Shown in pieces: positions 13,950-24,400 of a stretch of 31,086 nt of DNA. Every line of letters begins with the position of its first letter. Position 1 is the stretch's first letter. A program made the position numbers and the translations under genes. A model generated the notes under the pieces. It was not told where the DNA came from. It saw only the letters and a list, made by a program, of their open reading frames with translations, and made no database searches. This DNA comes from a virus: positions 1-31,086 of the IMG/VR virus record IMGVR_UViG_3300006919_000253; one strand, 5' to 3'.

Positions 13950-16597
13950 TGGCTGACGAATTCGAAAAAAGACGTAAAGAGGTAGAGAATCTTAAATCCA
14001 GTTTAGAGAACCAAAGAGCCTTACAAAAAGAGCTTGCAACTGGGCTAGATAGCTATTATAAAACCCTTAAACAAATTAGTGGGCTACAGAAAGATATTGC
14101 CCAAATTAAAGCTTCAGAAAAAAAAGAATTAAATGAAATAGTCGCTCTAGAGCAAGAAGAGAAAAAACTTTTAGATAAGAAGAAGAGAGATGCTAGGTCG
14201 TTAACAGAAGAAGATAAAAAAAGACTTAAGATACTTAAGGCTGAAATCCCTTTACGTAGAGAAAATTTAAAATATTTTAAAGAACAAACTGATGAGCTTG
14301 AAAAGCAAACTGCTGAACTAAAAAAATCAGTTAGAGAAGCCAACTTATTAAAAGCTAGTTTTAGAAGTGCTGGTAAGGTAATAGGTTGGGGTGTTGGTAA
14401 GATTAAAGAATCGGGTATCTTTGAAATGGATAAAGAAATCCGTGCTGCTGCCCAGAGTATGGGTATTGGTAATAGGCAATATAAAGCCTTTGCTGACAAT
14501 ATGATGTCAGCTGCTGATACAACTACAATGATGGGTGCTGATATTAAAGATTTAGCTAAATTACAAAGAGGTTATAGTGAAGAAATAGGTAGGTCAGTAA
14601 GACTTAGTCAGAAAGGTCTTGTAGCTATGGCTGGATTGTCTGAAGGTACTGGTCTAGGAGCTGAATTTGCAGCACAAATGGCTGGTTCAGCTGATGATTT
14701 CGGAATGAGTGTGGAGTCAGCTGCTAGTTTAGTAGAGGATACTATGAATATCGCTAGTGAAATGGGTGTTAATTCATCAAAAGCTGCTTCAGTACTTCAG
14801 AAGAATTTAAAAATGGCTCAAAAATACGGGTTTAAAGGTGGTGTAAAAGCTATGGGTAGAATGGCTGCTGACGCACTTAGACTTAAATTAGACATGGATG
14901 GTATTGCTGGTATGGCTGAGAAAGTATTTAGACCAGAAGGTGCTATTGAAATGGCGGCTCAGTTATCTGTAATGGGTGGTGAGTTTGCTAAATTAGGTAA
15001 TCCTATGGAACTTATGTTTAAAGCTAGAAATGACTTTGAAGGATTTGCTAAAGATATTGGTAAAGCGGCTGGAGAATTTGTCACACTTAACAAAGAGACT
15101 GGTGTATTTGAGGTTTCTGGTGGTCTTGCTAGAGATAGAATAAGAGAGATATCTAAAATTACTGGTATTGGTGTTGAAGAGTTAACTAAAATGGCTGAAG
15201 CTCAAAAGAAAATAGAGGCTGTTGGTGCGGTATCTCCTATTAACATGAATGAAAAAGATAAAGAGTTAGTATCTAGTCTTGCTGAGTTTAATAAAGATAC
15301 TGGTCAATTTGAAATTAACGTTGGTACTTTTAGTAAAGACGTTAAAGACCTTAAAGAAAGTGATTTAGAATCCATTAGAGCTCAAAAACAATCACTAGCT
15401 GAAAGAGCTGAACAAGCAAAAACTTTTGATGAGACTATAATGAATGTGATAGAAACAATTAAACAAACATTACTACCTTTCGCTATAGAATTAAAAGAAG
15501 GTTTGGGTGATACACTTAAAAACTTTACAAGTTATTTAAAAGAAAAGAAAGTATTAGCTGGTCTTAGAAGTTTTGCTAAAAGTGCTGGTGAGTTAGCTGT
15601 TGGTGTTGTTAAATTCATAGCTGAAAATCCATTTAAAGTTCTATTAGGTGTTTTAGGTGGTTGGGCAGCATTAAAGGCTGCTACATGGTTTGCTAATGGT
15701 ATGACATTAGGTCTTGGATTTAATAGAACTGCTAACGTTGGTGGAGGTGGTGGTAGTCCACTGGATATGATTGGTGGTAAGGGTGGTAAATTTGGGAGAG
15801 CTATGAAAAAAGGTGGTTTTTCTAGGAATGCTGCTGGTAGACTTACTAAGAGCGGTAAAGGTCTTGGTAGAACTGGTAACTTTATGAGAAAGGCTGGTAA
15901 ATTTGGTGGTAATATCTTTGGTAAAGGTGGTGGAATGAATTTAGGTAAATCACTAGCTAAAGGTGGAAAAGCTTTTACTGGTTTAGGTGCAATAGCAATA
16001 GGTGCTGATATTGGTAGAAGTTTTATGGATGATAAAGATAGTAATTTAGGTAAATCTATTGGTGTTGCTGGTAAAGCTGCTGAATATGCTGGATACGGTG
16101 CTTTATTAGGTAGTGTGATACCTGGTGTTGGTAACGTTGTAGGTGGTGTTGTAGGTGGTCTTATAGGTGGTGGTATGGGTATATACGATGAATTTTTTGC
16201 TGATAAAAATAAACGTGGTAAAGGTAGTAGTAATTTAAACTTTACAGGAGTTAATGATGGTGTCATTTTCAACCCAAAAGATAAATTCTTGCAAATGGAT
16301 GATGGTGCATTGATAGCTGGAACTAATATTAATGGTAATAGAGCTTTAGCACAAGAAATAGCTGCTTTGAATGGTGGTGGAGGTTCATCTACTGTTGAGC
16401 ATAAACATGGTAAACAAGTTGTAGAACATAAGGTTTCAGTAGATAACATTGATTCTGATTTTGCATTATATTTAACTAAATCTATAGCTAAAAATCCAGA
16501 AGCTAGAGAAACATTGGCTACAGCTAATGTAGATACTACGAAGGTAACTGGACAATACGGAAAACTAACACCAAACCCTAGTATGAATTTGATGTAA
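13949..16597 (+). CDS. Tail tape-measure protein
   Basis: 882 aa. Residues about 5-130 form a long charged coiled coil (EKRRKEVENLKSSLENQR, KKLLDKKKRDARSL). A long Ala/Met/Gly-rich helical region follows (MAADALRLKLDMDGIAGMAEK, MAAQLSVMGGEFAKLG). There is a hydrophobic section at about 546-590 (VGVVKFI, VLLGVLGGWAALKA), then a basic Gly-rich stretch. A second very hydrophobic Gly-rich segment lies at about 714-747 (YGALLGSVIPGVGNVVGGVV). This combination of coiled coil plus membrane-active segments in one long protein next to the assembly-chaperone genes is typical of tape measures, which set tail length and help form the DNA channel in the inner membrane. Its start overlaps the previous stop. 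A large minus-strand ORF opposite the Gly-rich part is a shadow of GGT codons. Confidence 0.85.
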   Translation: MADEFEKRRKEVENLKSSLENQRALQKELATGLDSYYKTLKQISGLQKDIAQIKASEKKELNEIVALEQEEKKLLDKKKRDARSLTEEDKKRLKILKAEIPLRRENLKYFKEQTDELEKQTAELKKSVREANLLKASFRSAGKVIGWGVGKIKESGIFEMDKEIRAAAQSMGIGNRQYKAFADNMMSAADTTTMMGADIKDLAKLQRGYSEEIGRSVRLSQKGLVAMAGLSEGTGLGAEFAAQMAGSADDFGMSVESAASLVEDTMNIASEMGVNSSKAASVLQKNLKMAQKYGFKGGVKAMGRMAADALRLKLDMDGIAGMAEKVFRPEGAIEMAAQLSVMGGEFAKLGNPMELMFKARNDFEGFAKDIGKAAGEFVTLNKETGVFEVSGGLARDRIREISKITGIGVEELTKMAEAQKKIEAVGAVSPINMNEKDKELVSSLAEFNKDTGQFEINVGTFSKDVKDLKESDLESIRAQKQSLAERAEQAKTFDETIMNVIETIKQTLLPFAIELKEGLGDTLKNFTSYLKEKKVLAGLRSFAKSAGELAVGVVKFIAENPFKVLLGVLGGWAALKAATWFANGMTLGLGFNRTANVGGGGGSPLDMIGGKGGKFGRAMKKGGFSRNAAGRLTKSGKGLGRTGNFMRKAGKFGGNIFGKGGGMNLGKSLAKGGKAFTGLGAIAIGADIGRSFMDDKDSNLGKSIGVAGKAAEYAGYGALLGSVIPGVGNVVGGVVGGLIGGGMGIYDEFFADKNKRGKGSSNLNFTGVNDGVIFNPKDKFLQMDDGALIAGTNINGNRALAQEIAALNGGGGSSTVEHKHGKQVVEHKVSVDNIDSDFALYLTKSIAKNPEARETLATANVDTTKVTGQYGKLTPNPSMNLM

Positions 16598-16621
16598 TTA
16601 AAAAAATATTAAAAAAAAAGA

Positions 16622-16660
16622 TACATTTACTTGACAAGCTAATCAAAATGTAGTTTTTTT
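16622..16660 (+). terminator. Probable weak intrinsic terminator after the tape-measure gene
   Basis: tacattt (16622-16628) pairs with aaatgta (16646-16652) around a 17-base loop, followed by G and seven T. The short AT-rich stem makes it weaker than the other terminators here. Confidence 0.45.
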
Positions 16661-16808
16661 GTATTATAATAATAATATATAGTATATAATTAATAATATA
16701 TAATAGTTAATATAAATAATAATATATAAATAATAATATATAATAGTTAATATAAATAATATTATATATAATAATAGTAATATAATATAATCAATATTAT
16801 ATTTTTTA
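16661..16808. repeat. Nearly GC-free repeat region with two 30-bp direct repeats
   Basis: About 150 bases made almost only of A and T. A 30-base unit starting taataatatataatag occurs at 16691-16720 and again at 16731-16760, so the period is 40. Shorter versions of the same words (aataatatata, taatagttaatata) surround them. The block is enclosed by an exact 10-bp inverted repeat, gctaatcaaa at 16638-16647 and tttgattagc at 16838-16847. It codes for nothing. An easily melted region with repeats could be an origin, a recombination or packaging site, or simply slippage-generated filler. Confidence 0.7.
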
Positions 16809-16850
16809 CTTTATTGAAGTATTTATTTTATCAAAAATTTGATTAGCATA

Positions 16851-16858
16851 GTATTTAT
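16851..16858 (+). promoter_or_regulatory. Variant late-promoter octamer upstream of the 1396-aa baseplate gene
   Basis: GTATTTAT followed by AATAAAAG, one mismatch from the common octamer, ending 15 bases before the ATG. A similar GTATTTAT lies at 16819. Confidence 0.4.
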
Positions 16859-16873
16859 AATAAAAGAATTATT

Positions 16874-19800
16874 ATGCCAAATGGAATAAATACATTATCA
16901 CCAGACTTTAGGGACTTTTTATTAAATAGGAATTTAATATCAGACACTATTCAAAATAATGGATTAGAGCCACTATTATTAGGCATAGGGTTACCAACAG
17001 AAATAAGTCACACACCATTAGCGGTACAAGCATCAACAGATATAGAAGTTGATGGAGTTTTTTATAAAGATTTAAATATTATACTAAATAAGTATCAAGG
17101 CCAAGATGATGATTATGAAAAAATAAGTATTGATTACTTACCAGCAACAACTAATTCAAATATAGGTCCAGCTGGTGGCGCACCATATACTTCTCAACAA
17201 ACCTTTTTAATTAATAATAGTTCAGATGATTTAGAGTTTAATACTAGTAAGAACTATTATGTAGACGCATCTCAACAATTACCAGCTGATATTATTTATA
17301 AAGCACCACTATTTCAAACAGGTGCTTATTTAGATGAAAACAATAATCTTAATTTAGGTGGACCTTCAACACAACCTTTAGATATTATAGGTAGTTTATT
17401 AACTGGTGGTGGTATTGGTTTTGACCCTAACGGAGGTGTTGCTTCAAATTTTGATGTTAGAAGTTCATTAGCTGGTAGAGTACTAACAGCAACTGGTGTT
17501 ATTAATGATACAAGGTTAGGTCAAGAAAGTGTTGGGTTTTTAGCTAAAGCTATTGGTAATAACGTAGCGTTTAACTTACAAGAAGAAACTATTGGTAGGA
17601 TTAATACAAATATTCGTAGCCTTTTAACAGGTGGAGATATTATAGTACCAAATTATAATATTACAGTAGCCAAGGGTACTTTAGGTACAGCTATTGACTT
17701 ATTAGAAAGAATGAGTGGGTTCCAAGTCCCAGTTTCATTATTAGAAAAATCATCTTCAATATTTAATGTTGATTTCCCAGTTTCAAATATTGAAAGGGCA
17801 AATAGTATGATTGAAAATTCTGGTAAGGGTCAAGTATTAGCATTATTTTCAAATGTAAATGAAAATGTAATGGTTAACCAAGCTGAACCTAGTAATCTTA
17901 GACAAGGATATGCACCAAACTATACTGACCCTAGAATAAATAAGGGTGCAAACACTGGGGATGGTATAAACTTTAATCTATACGCTTATGAAGACTTCGG
18001 ATATATTACTGATTTATTAAACGGAAAGGCTAATAACCCAATCTCTAGAAGTAATTATACAAAAGAAACAGATGCAGAAGGAAATAAATTTAATTATGAT
18101 TTAATTGATGCTAAACTACCAGCAACAAAAGGTGGTGTAGCTAACTTTTCTTGGGGTGATGATGTAACGAATAAAGAAGCTACTGAAGTTTTCGGTGAAA
18201 AATATCAAGATAGGCTTTTTGGTGAAAATGATACTCAAGCTAAAAAAAGTATCCTTTATAAAACCAAAGAATTATTTAAGACCAACAATATGAAGACTAT
18301 TGTATCTGGTTACGGTGGTAAAGCACTTAAGAGTGGTATTCAAGGAGGTGTTAGAGGTAAAGGTGAACCAGGTGCTGAATTAATATCTAAGGGTTCTGGT
18401 GTATTAAGTTCAAAAAACTTTAATAGAAGTAATGACCCAAATTTTGAAGCACCAACGGATGCTGGAGATGTTTTTTGTAGAACATGGTCAACTTTTGATA
18501 GATATGATAGTATTGGTGATTTAGTTAGACATTCTGATTTAAAAGATGGTGAGGGTTATTCTAGAAATCCATTAAGTGATTTAAAGTCTTCAGTATTAGA
18601 AGATAACGGATTAGTTAGAATAGCACCATATAAGGGTGACGTTGATAAAGGTAAGATAAAAAGATTTATGTTTTCAATTGAAAATCTTGCTTGGGCTGAC
18701 GATTTAACCAAATTAAGACCATGTGAAACAGGTCCTGGAGACCCATTAAGTGGTACTAAGGGTAGAATAATGTGGTTCCCACCTTATGACATGACTTTTA
18801 ACGAAAATGTTACTGTAAGTTGGGATAAAACTAACTTTATAGGTAGAGGAGAACCTATACACACATATAATAATACTGAAAGAACTGGAACACTTTCATG
18901 GAAGGTTATAATTGACCACCCGAACTATGCAAATTTCTTCCCAGATAATTATAGTAATGATGAAATAGCATCATTTTTTGCTGGATGTCTTGAAGATGAG
19001 GGTGTTAAAGACAGTGTATTAAGCCAAGATGAAAAAGATAAAATAGCTGTAAAAGAAAATACAAAAGCTAAAGAAAAGGTAGATGATGAAATTCCACCAA
19101 AAGTTAGCTTTAAAATATATTTCCCTAATGATGAATCCGCTGTACCTATCAACTATGAAAATGGTTTATCATCTGGACAATATGATTTAGTTACAAATAG
19201 AATACCACTGACAGGTATGACACAACAAACAGGCACTACTACTGGTAACGGTACTGTTGGTAGTGGAAGATTTGTTTACCCAAATAATACTAATTTTGGT
19301 TTAAACGGGTATACAAAACCTATAGATATTGCTGGTTCTACTATTGAAGGTGGATGGTTAACTGATGCTGATTTCTTTGCAGATTTGAATACTTTTATGA
19401 TAGAAAAGTGTCAATATTGTAAAGTAAAAGTAGAAGGGTTTGCTAGTACTCAAGGTAGCCAAAGTGCTAGTAGTAGTACGAATAATAAGAATAATCAAAA
19501 GTTGTCTAAAATGAGAGCTGATAATGTTGTAACTTGGTTTAAATCACAAGTTATGACACAAGTAACTATAACACCAGGTGTTGGTGGTTCTGTATATAAA
19601 GACCCAGTAGAAGCTGAAAGATACGAATCTAGTGGTGCTGGTTCAGTTAGTGTCGGTGATGGATGCTCTGGTGAAAACGGACAAGATAGACTTGGTTGTA
19701 AAGAAGCGAGATATGCTGAAGTAACAATAGAATATGACCCAGCATTAAAAGAATTAGTTGAACCAGATGATGTACCAGTTGAAGAAGAGGAGGTTGAAAA

Positions 19801-21064
19801 TATTGCCACTTCATCTATACCTGTATCAAGGTTTTTTACTGAATGTGATTATTTTGAAAAATTAGCGGCTGATAATGATGATGGTGGTGGTAAATTTGTA
19901 TTTGATAAGATATCAGATAAAATTAAATATTTTCATCCGTCATTCCATAGTATAACACCAGAAGGTTTTAACTCTAGACTTAATTTTTTACATCAGTGTA
20001 CTAGACAAGGCCCAACTAAGAATGATGATGGAAACCCACAAAACTTAGCTTTTGGTAGACCACCAGTTTGTATCCTTAGAGTTGGTGATTTTTATCATAC
20101 TAAGATTGTTATTGATAGTTTAACTATAGATTATGAACCACTAGTTTGGGATTTAAATCCAGAAGGTGTTGGGGTTCAACCAATGATAGCCAATGTTAGT
20201 ATAAATTTTGCCTTTATAGGTGGTTCAAGTTTAAATGGTCCAGTAAATAAATTACAAAATGCTATATCATATAACTTTTTTGCTAATACTGAGGTATACG
20301 ATTCTAGAAGTGATAGAATTGAAATTAAACAAGAACCAGGTACCGTGGGTGAAGCTAAACTAGTAGATGGTATATACCCAGATAGTCCAAACGCATCACT
20401 ACCAAGTGATGAAAAACCAGGTGCTAATGATGGTAATACTAATACAGTAAACGATAATCAAGAGGGTGTTGCTGATGCTGAAGCTAATAAAGAGGCGGCT
20501 GGTGCGGAACCAGAAGAAAGTGAAGACGTTAAACTTCTTAAGAATACTGTAAATGTTAACTTCTTTTCAGATAATGATGATAAACTTATAAGCTTTTTAG
20601 CTACTGATATTGACTTACTTAGTGATGGTTGGAGTTGGAAGTTTGGTTTATGGAAAGACGGAACTACAATAGATTTCGAAAATAAACTTATAAATTCTGA
20701 TGAATTAACAGATAGTGGTAAACTAGAAATAAAAACAGGTGTAAAATGCTCTACTGTTATGAATGCTACTAATGGGTATAAAACTACTAAAACACTTAAA
20801 CAGTATTATGATAATGGTGAGATTGACCCATCATTAACATGTTATAGTGCGAATACTAGTAGTTTAACCATTCCATCTGCTTATCTGGTTGTTAGTTTCT
20901 ATAAAGATGGTGAAACAACAGTAGTAAAAAGTAAGTTTGATACTGGATATACTTACTTTTATGAATGTGATAGTATAGATGAAGATGATGATATAAAAAG
21001 AAATACTATTGCTGGCAGTCTTTATATGGCAGAACTAAATAAATTAGATTGTTTAAGTTGTTAA
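16874..21064 (+). CDS. Large baseplate protein with tube-cap-like and OmpA-like domains
   Basis: 1396 aa. The first 600 residues are soluble and Asn/Asp-rich without a recognised domain. At about 615-690 comes GRIMWFPPYDMTFNENVTVSW, then FIGRGEPIHTYNNTERTGTLSWKVIIDHP, which resembles the tube-related domains of baseplate cap proteins. At about 755-960 an OmpA-like peptidoglycan-binding domain is visible: VSFKIYFPNDESAV, VKVEGFASTQGS, NQKLSKMRADNVVTWFKS, and closing KEARYAEVTIEY. At about 1075-1135 there is a second tube-like block (PPVCILRVGDFYHTKIVIDSL, LVWDLNPEGVGVQPMIANVSI). An acidic linker and a C-terminal domain (VNVNFFSDNDDKLISF) follow. Position before a gp53-like gene and the hub gene supports a baseplate role. 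OmpA fused into a baseplate protein suggests contact with peptidoglycan at injection. Exact T4 equivalent uncertain. Confidence 0.75.
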   Translation: MPNGINTLSPDFRDFLLNRNLISDTIQNNGLEPLLLGIGLPTEISHTPLAVQASTDIEVDGVFYKDLNIILNKYQGQDDDYEKISIDYLPATTNSNIGPAGGAPYTSQQTFLINNSSDDLEFNTSKNYYVDASQQLPADIIYKAPLFQTGAYLDENNNLNLGGPSTQPLDIIGSLLTGGGIGFDPNGGVASNFDVRSSLAGRVLTATGVINDTRLGQESVGFLAKAIGNNVAFNLQEETIGRINTNIRSLLTGGDIIVPNYNITVAKGTLGTAIDLLERMSGFQVPVSLLEKSSSIFNVDFPVSNIERANSMIENSGKGQVLALFSNVNENVMVNQAEPSNLRQGYAPNYTDPRINKGANTGDGINFNLYAYEDFGYITDLLNGKANNPISRSNYTKETDAEGNKFNYDLIDAKLPATKGGVANFSWGDDVTNKEATEVFGEKYQDRLFGENDTQAKKSILYKTKELFKTNNMKTIVSGYGGKALKSGIQGGVRGKGEPGAELISKGSGVLSSKNFNRSNDPNFEAPTDAGDVFCRTWSTFDRYDSIGDLVRHSDLKDGEGYSRNPLSDLKSSVLEDNGLVRIAPYKGDVDKGKIKRFMFSIENLAWADDLTKLRPCETGPGDPLSGTKGRIMWFPPYDMTFNENVTVSWDKTNFIGRGEPIHTYNNTERTGTLSWKVIIDHPNYANFFPDNYSNDEIASFFAGCLEDEGVKDSVLSQDEKDKIAVKENTKAKEKVDDEIPPKVSFKIYFPNDESAVPINYENGLSSGQYDLVTNRIPLTGMTQQTGTTTGNGTVGSGRFVYPNNTNFGLNGYTKPIDIAGSTIEGGWLTDADFFADLNTFMIEKCQYCKVKVEGFASTQGSQSASSSTNNKNNQKLSKMRADNVVTWFKSQVMTQVTITPGVGGSVYKDPVEAERYESSGAGSVSVGDGCSGENGQDRLGCKEARYAEVTIEYDPALKELVEPDDVPVEEEEVENIATSSIPVSRFFTECDYFEKLAADNDDGGGKFVFDKISDKIKYFHPSFHSITPEGFNSRLNFLHQCTRQGPTKNDDGNPQNLAFGRPPVCILRVGDFYHTKIVIDSLTIDYEPLVWDLNPEGVGVQPMIANVSINFAFIGGSSLNGPVNKLQNAISYNFFANTEVYDSRSDRIEIKQEPGTVGEAKLVDGIYPDSPNASLPSDEKPGANDGNTNTVNDNQEGVADAEANKEAAGAEPEESEDVKLLKNTVNVNFFSDNDDKLISFLATDIDLLSDGWSWKFGLWKDGTTIDFENKLINSDELTDSGKLEIKTGVKCSTVMNATNGYKTTKTLKQYYDNGEIDPSLTCYSANTSSLTIPSAYLVVSFYKDGETTVVKSKFDTGYTYFYECDSIDEDDDIKRNTIAGSLYMAELNKLDCLSC

Positions 21065-21077
21065 AAATTAATTAATT

Positions 21078-21398
21078 ATGTCACAATATTTCAATAGATA
21101 TGAAAAATTTACTACTGATGGAAATGTAAAACCAATTCCAGGTATTAAGATACCAGTTTTTACTAGTGATAAGTCAACAGTATACAAATTAGGTGATACA
21201 AGACTTGACATTTTAAGTCAAAAGTATTATAATAATCCATATCATGGTTATTTAATCATGTTAGCTAACCCTCAATATGGTGGGCTGGAGTTTAATATAA
21301 AAGATAATGACGTTATAAGAATACCATACCCTTTTGAAACAGCAATTGAAAGGTATTTAAATTCCGTTCAAATGTACAAACAGTTATACGGTGAATAA
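21078..21398 (+). CDS. LysM-like baseplate protein (T4 gp53-like)
   Basis: 106 aa. The core YKLGDTRLDILSQKYYNNPY, then HGYLIMLANP and DNDVIRIPYPFETAIERYL, is a LysM-like fold: strand, helix (DILSQKYY), helix (YLIMLANP) and closing strand (VIRIPYP). This matches the way T4 gp53 and P2 gpX-type baseplate proteins carry LysM. In such proteins LysM acts as a structural clamp in the wedge or around the tube, more than as a peptidoglycan binder. It lies 13 bases after the 1396-aa gene and 2 bases before the hub gene, so it is co-transcribed with both. There is no terminator or promoter motif between them. Confidence 0.8.
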   Translation: MSQYFNRYEKFTTDGNVKPIPGIKIPVFTSDKSTVYKLGDTRLDILSQKYYNNPYHGYLIMLANPQYGGLEFNIKDNDVIRIPYPFETAIERYLNSVQMYKQLYGE

Positions 21399-21400
21399 TT

Positions 21401-24400
21401 ATGGGTAATAGTATAAAACAAAACATAAATAGATTATTAGTATTTGAACCAAATCCACAAGATAATCAACTAATACCTAATGAAGATTTATCAATATTAG
21501 TTGAGTTAGAAACTTTTAGTAAAGGTAGAAGTTCATTGTTGTCTAAACAAAAAGGACAAGGTTATATAGGTAATAATCAAAAAGACGGTACTAAGATAGT
21601 TAAATTTATTGGTGGTACTAGAACTGGTGGTAAAGATGAAAACGGTAATCCAATAACTAATTTAACAACTAACTATACTGAAATATCTAGTACGTTTGAC
21701 CCAGTTGACCCAAATAGAGATAAAGAAGCTTTAGGTATTGAGAGTATAGATATTTCTTTTGGTACTGATTATTCACCAGTAATTAAAATTAAATTTTTAG
21801 ATATTAGAGGTGGTTCTATACTAACTCAAGGTAATAGTTCTAAGTATTCTGTATTTTTTGAATTACCATATCCCATATTCCAATTGACTGTTAAAGGGTT
21901 TTACGGTAAGCCAGTAAAATATTGTTTACACTTAATGAAGTGGAATGCAAGTTTTAACGCTGAAACAGGTAATTTTGAGATTAATGCAGAATTTATAGGG
22001 TACACTTATGCTTTATTAACTGACATGCTTTTAGGGTTAATTAGAGCAAACATAGACACACCAGAAGGAAAACCATTTTGGGATGAAGCAGTAAAAGAAT
22101 ACGCTGATGTTGGGATTAATTTAAGAAGTATTGATGAATTCCGTAAGGATGTTCAAAATGTAGCTGATGAATTTGCAAAACTAACTAAAAATGATTCAGA
22201 CGTAGAAGAATTAGCAATAGCTAAGGATTCTAGGAAAGCTAATGAATCAATAAAAAACGCACTAGTTGCATTGATGAATGACATAGTTGGTGATGGTGAC
22301 GAATACTTTAATAATAAAGAAGGTGTTTTAGGTGTTCCGTTAAAAACAATAGAAAAAGTAGTCCAGGTATCACCTAGTATACAAAAATCCATTAATACAT
22401 ACACAGAAAGAATTGATAAATTTTTTAGTGGTGAAGATAATTTTAATGATAAGATAAAAGATAAAGATAGTAAATATAAGGTTGAAGAATTAAAATTTTA
22501 TAGGAAACTAAACCCTATTAAATTTAAAGAATGTAAAGATGATAGTACTTTAACAAATATAATCATATCTGGTAACACAGAATATACACAAGAAGATGAT
22601 GATAATGGAGAAGTAAAAGTTTATAAAAAAGCTAAAACTTTAGCTAAAGATGTTAAAAATAATATTTCATATATTAAAGGAAAACCAGATGATACTGAGT
22701 TAGTTATTTATGATTTTAGGTCTCCATTTGCTGAGCTTGAAAGAATTATAGATAAGATAGAGGATAACGATAAGGAATTAAAATCAAAAGTTGCTAATAA
22801 ATTAGCTAGTAAATCAAAATCAGAATTAGGGTTTAACCCAACAATAAGAAGTATAACCAGAATGATGACCACACATTGTGAGGTGTTTTTGAGAACTATT
22901 AGTGAGGTTGCAGCAACTGCTGAAAAGTCTACCAGTAGAAAAACTACTTTAAATAAAGTTGCGGATGGTTTAGATGTTGTAAACAAAAACACTACTTCTG
23001 ATGATATTGATATTTGGCCTTTCCCAGAATATAAAGAAGAAAAAACAGATAGAGAGGGTAATAATTATTTTGAAGAAAGTTGGATAGGTAAACCACAAAA
23101 TAAAGTAGATACTAGTGGTGTACAGGAAGTACAGTATATTGAACATCTTTTAGAATCATTATTAAAATTAGTTAAAGAAGATAATGAGATAATAGAGACA
23201 AATCAACGTAATCAAAATGGTCCCCAGTTTTATCCAGTATCACCGATAGATACTAATGTTGGTAGCGGATTTAATATGGGACTTAATCCATATGAAACAG
23301 CGTTAAATAGTTCTAGCAGTAGAAATACGGTTGAAGAAGCAATGAGGTGTCTTATGACTAGACTTTTTATAGGGTTAGGTGTTAATGCTAGAAATGATAT
23401 CTATAGTGTAAGACTAGACCCAGATAATTTACAAAGTATGGGTGCATTTGAAGCTTCAAATTTATTTGAAGCTTTAATAGGTATGGATAATAAAATTAAA
23501 GTAGGTGAATTAGTAGACCAAATAATGGTTAGATATACTGATTTAAAACCAGTTGAATCAGCTAATAAATTAGTAAAAGAGTGGCAAGAAGGTTATGATG
23601 AAGGTGTTATAGACAATCCATTAGGTAAAAAACAACCATTTATTACTTCATATGAATTTGGGACCATTGATGATGATTATTGGACTTATGAATATATTGT
23701 AGATACTGAAGCGGCTATTGGACCTTTTGGCCCAGAAAATAGAAAATCTTTCATACCTATTAATAATAATTTTAATGGTAAAATATTTTACGATGATAAT
23801 GGTAATATAAAAAGTAATAAGGAATTATCGTTTTTAACTAGTGGAACAAATTTTGTGACTAATAATGATAACACATTACGAAATTTACCAGCATTTTACT
23901 CTTTATATAAGGATAGAATTAAAACCGACCCAAATGAGGACGATGGAGCAAATCCTTTTAGTTATTACTATAAGTATAGATTTAATATTGCAGTAATTGC
24001 TGCTCTTTCTGACGGACCAAACCAAGTAAATACACCATTTTATCACTATGATACTGTAAGTGATTATTTTAAAATTATTAGTGCTACAGAATATGAAGGG
24101 ACATCTATGAGTCCAGAATATGACGCAGAAACTCTTACTGCGGTTATAGAAAATAAAAAAGATAGTACCTATATTGACACTGGTACTTTAAAAGCTATTA
24201 CATATAACAAAGACCTAGATACCGCTAGAGTAGAAAGTATTGCCCCTTATGCGTACCCTAACTTAGCTCTTGAAATTTCAGATGTTATATATAATGGTTT
24301 GACTGGTGATGCTGATAAAGATAGTTTCAAATTTGAAAAACAAAATAGTGCACAAGGTGAATCTAGTGTTTTATGTGCTTACTGGCATCAAGATAGAGAT

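Noticed and set aside
14056-14499. A 147-codon minus-strand frame rich in Ser, Leu and Phe
   Set aside because: Shadow of the Lys/Glu-rich coiled coil of the tape measure; composition is explained by reversed AAA/GAA codons.
15532-16449. A 305-codon open frame on the minus strand, Pro- and Leu-rich
   Set aside because: It lies opposite the Gly-rich part of the tape-measure gene. Reversed GGT/GGA codons give Pro-rich shadows. No domain, start context or promoter supports it.
16700-16730. TATAAATA words identical to the T4 late promoter box
   Set aside because: They sit in a block made only of A and T where such words arise by chance and repetition, and they are 140 bases or more from the next start. 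The ATATTTAT motif explains the gene starts better.
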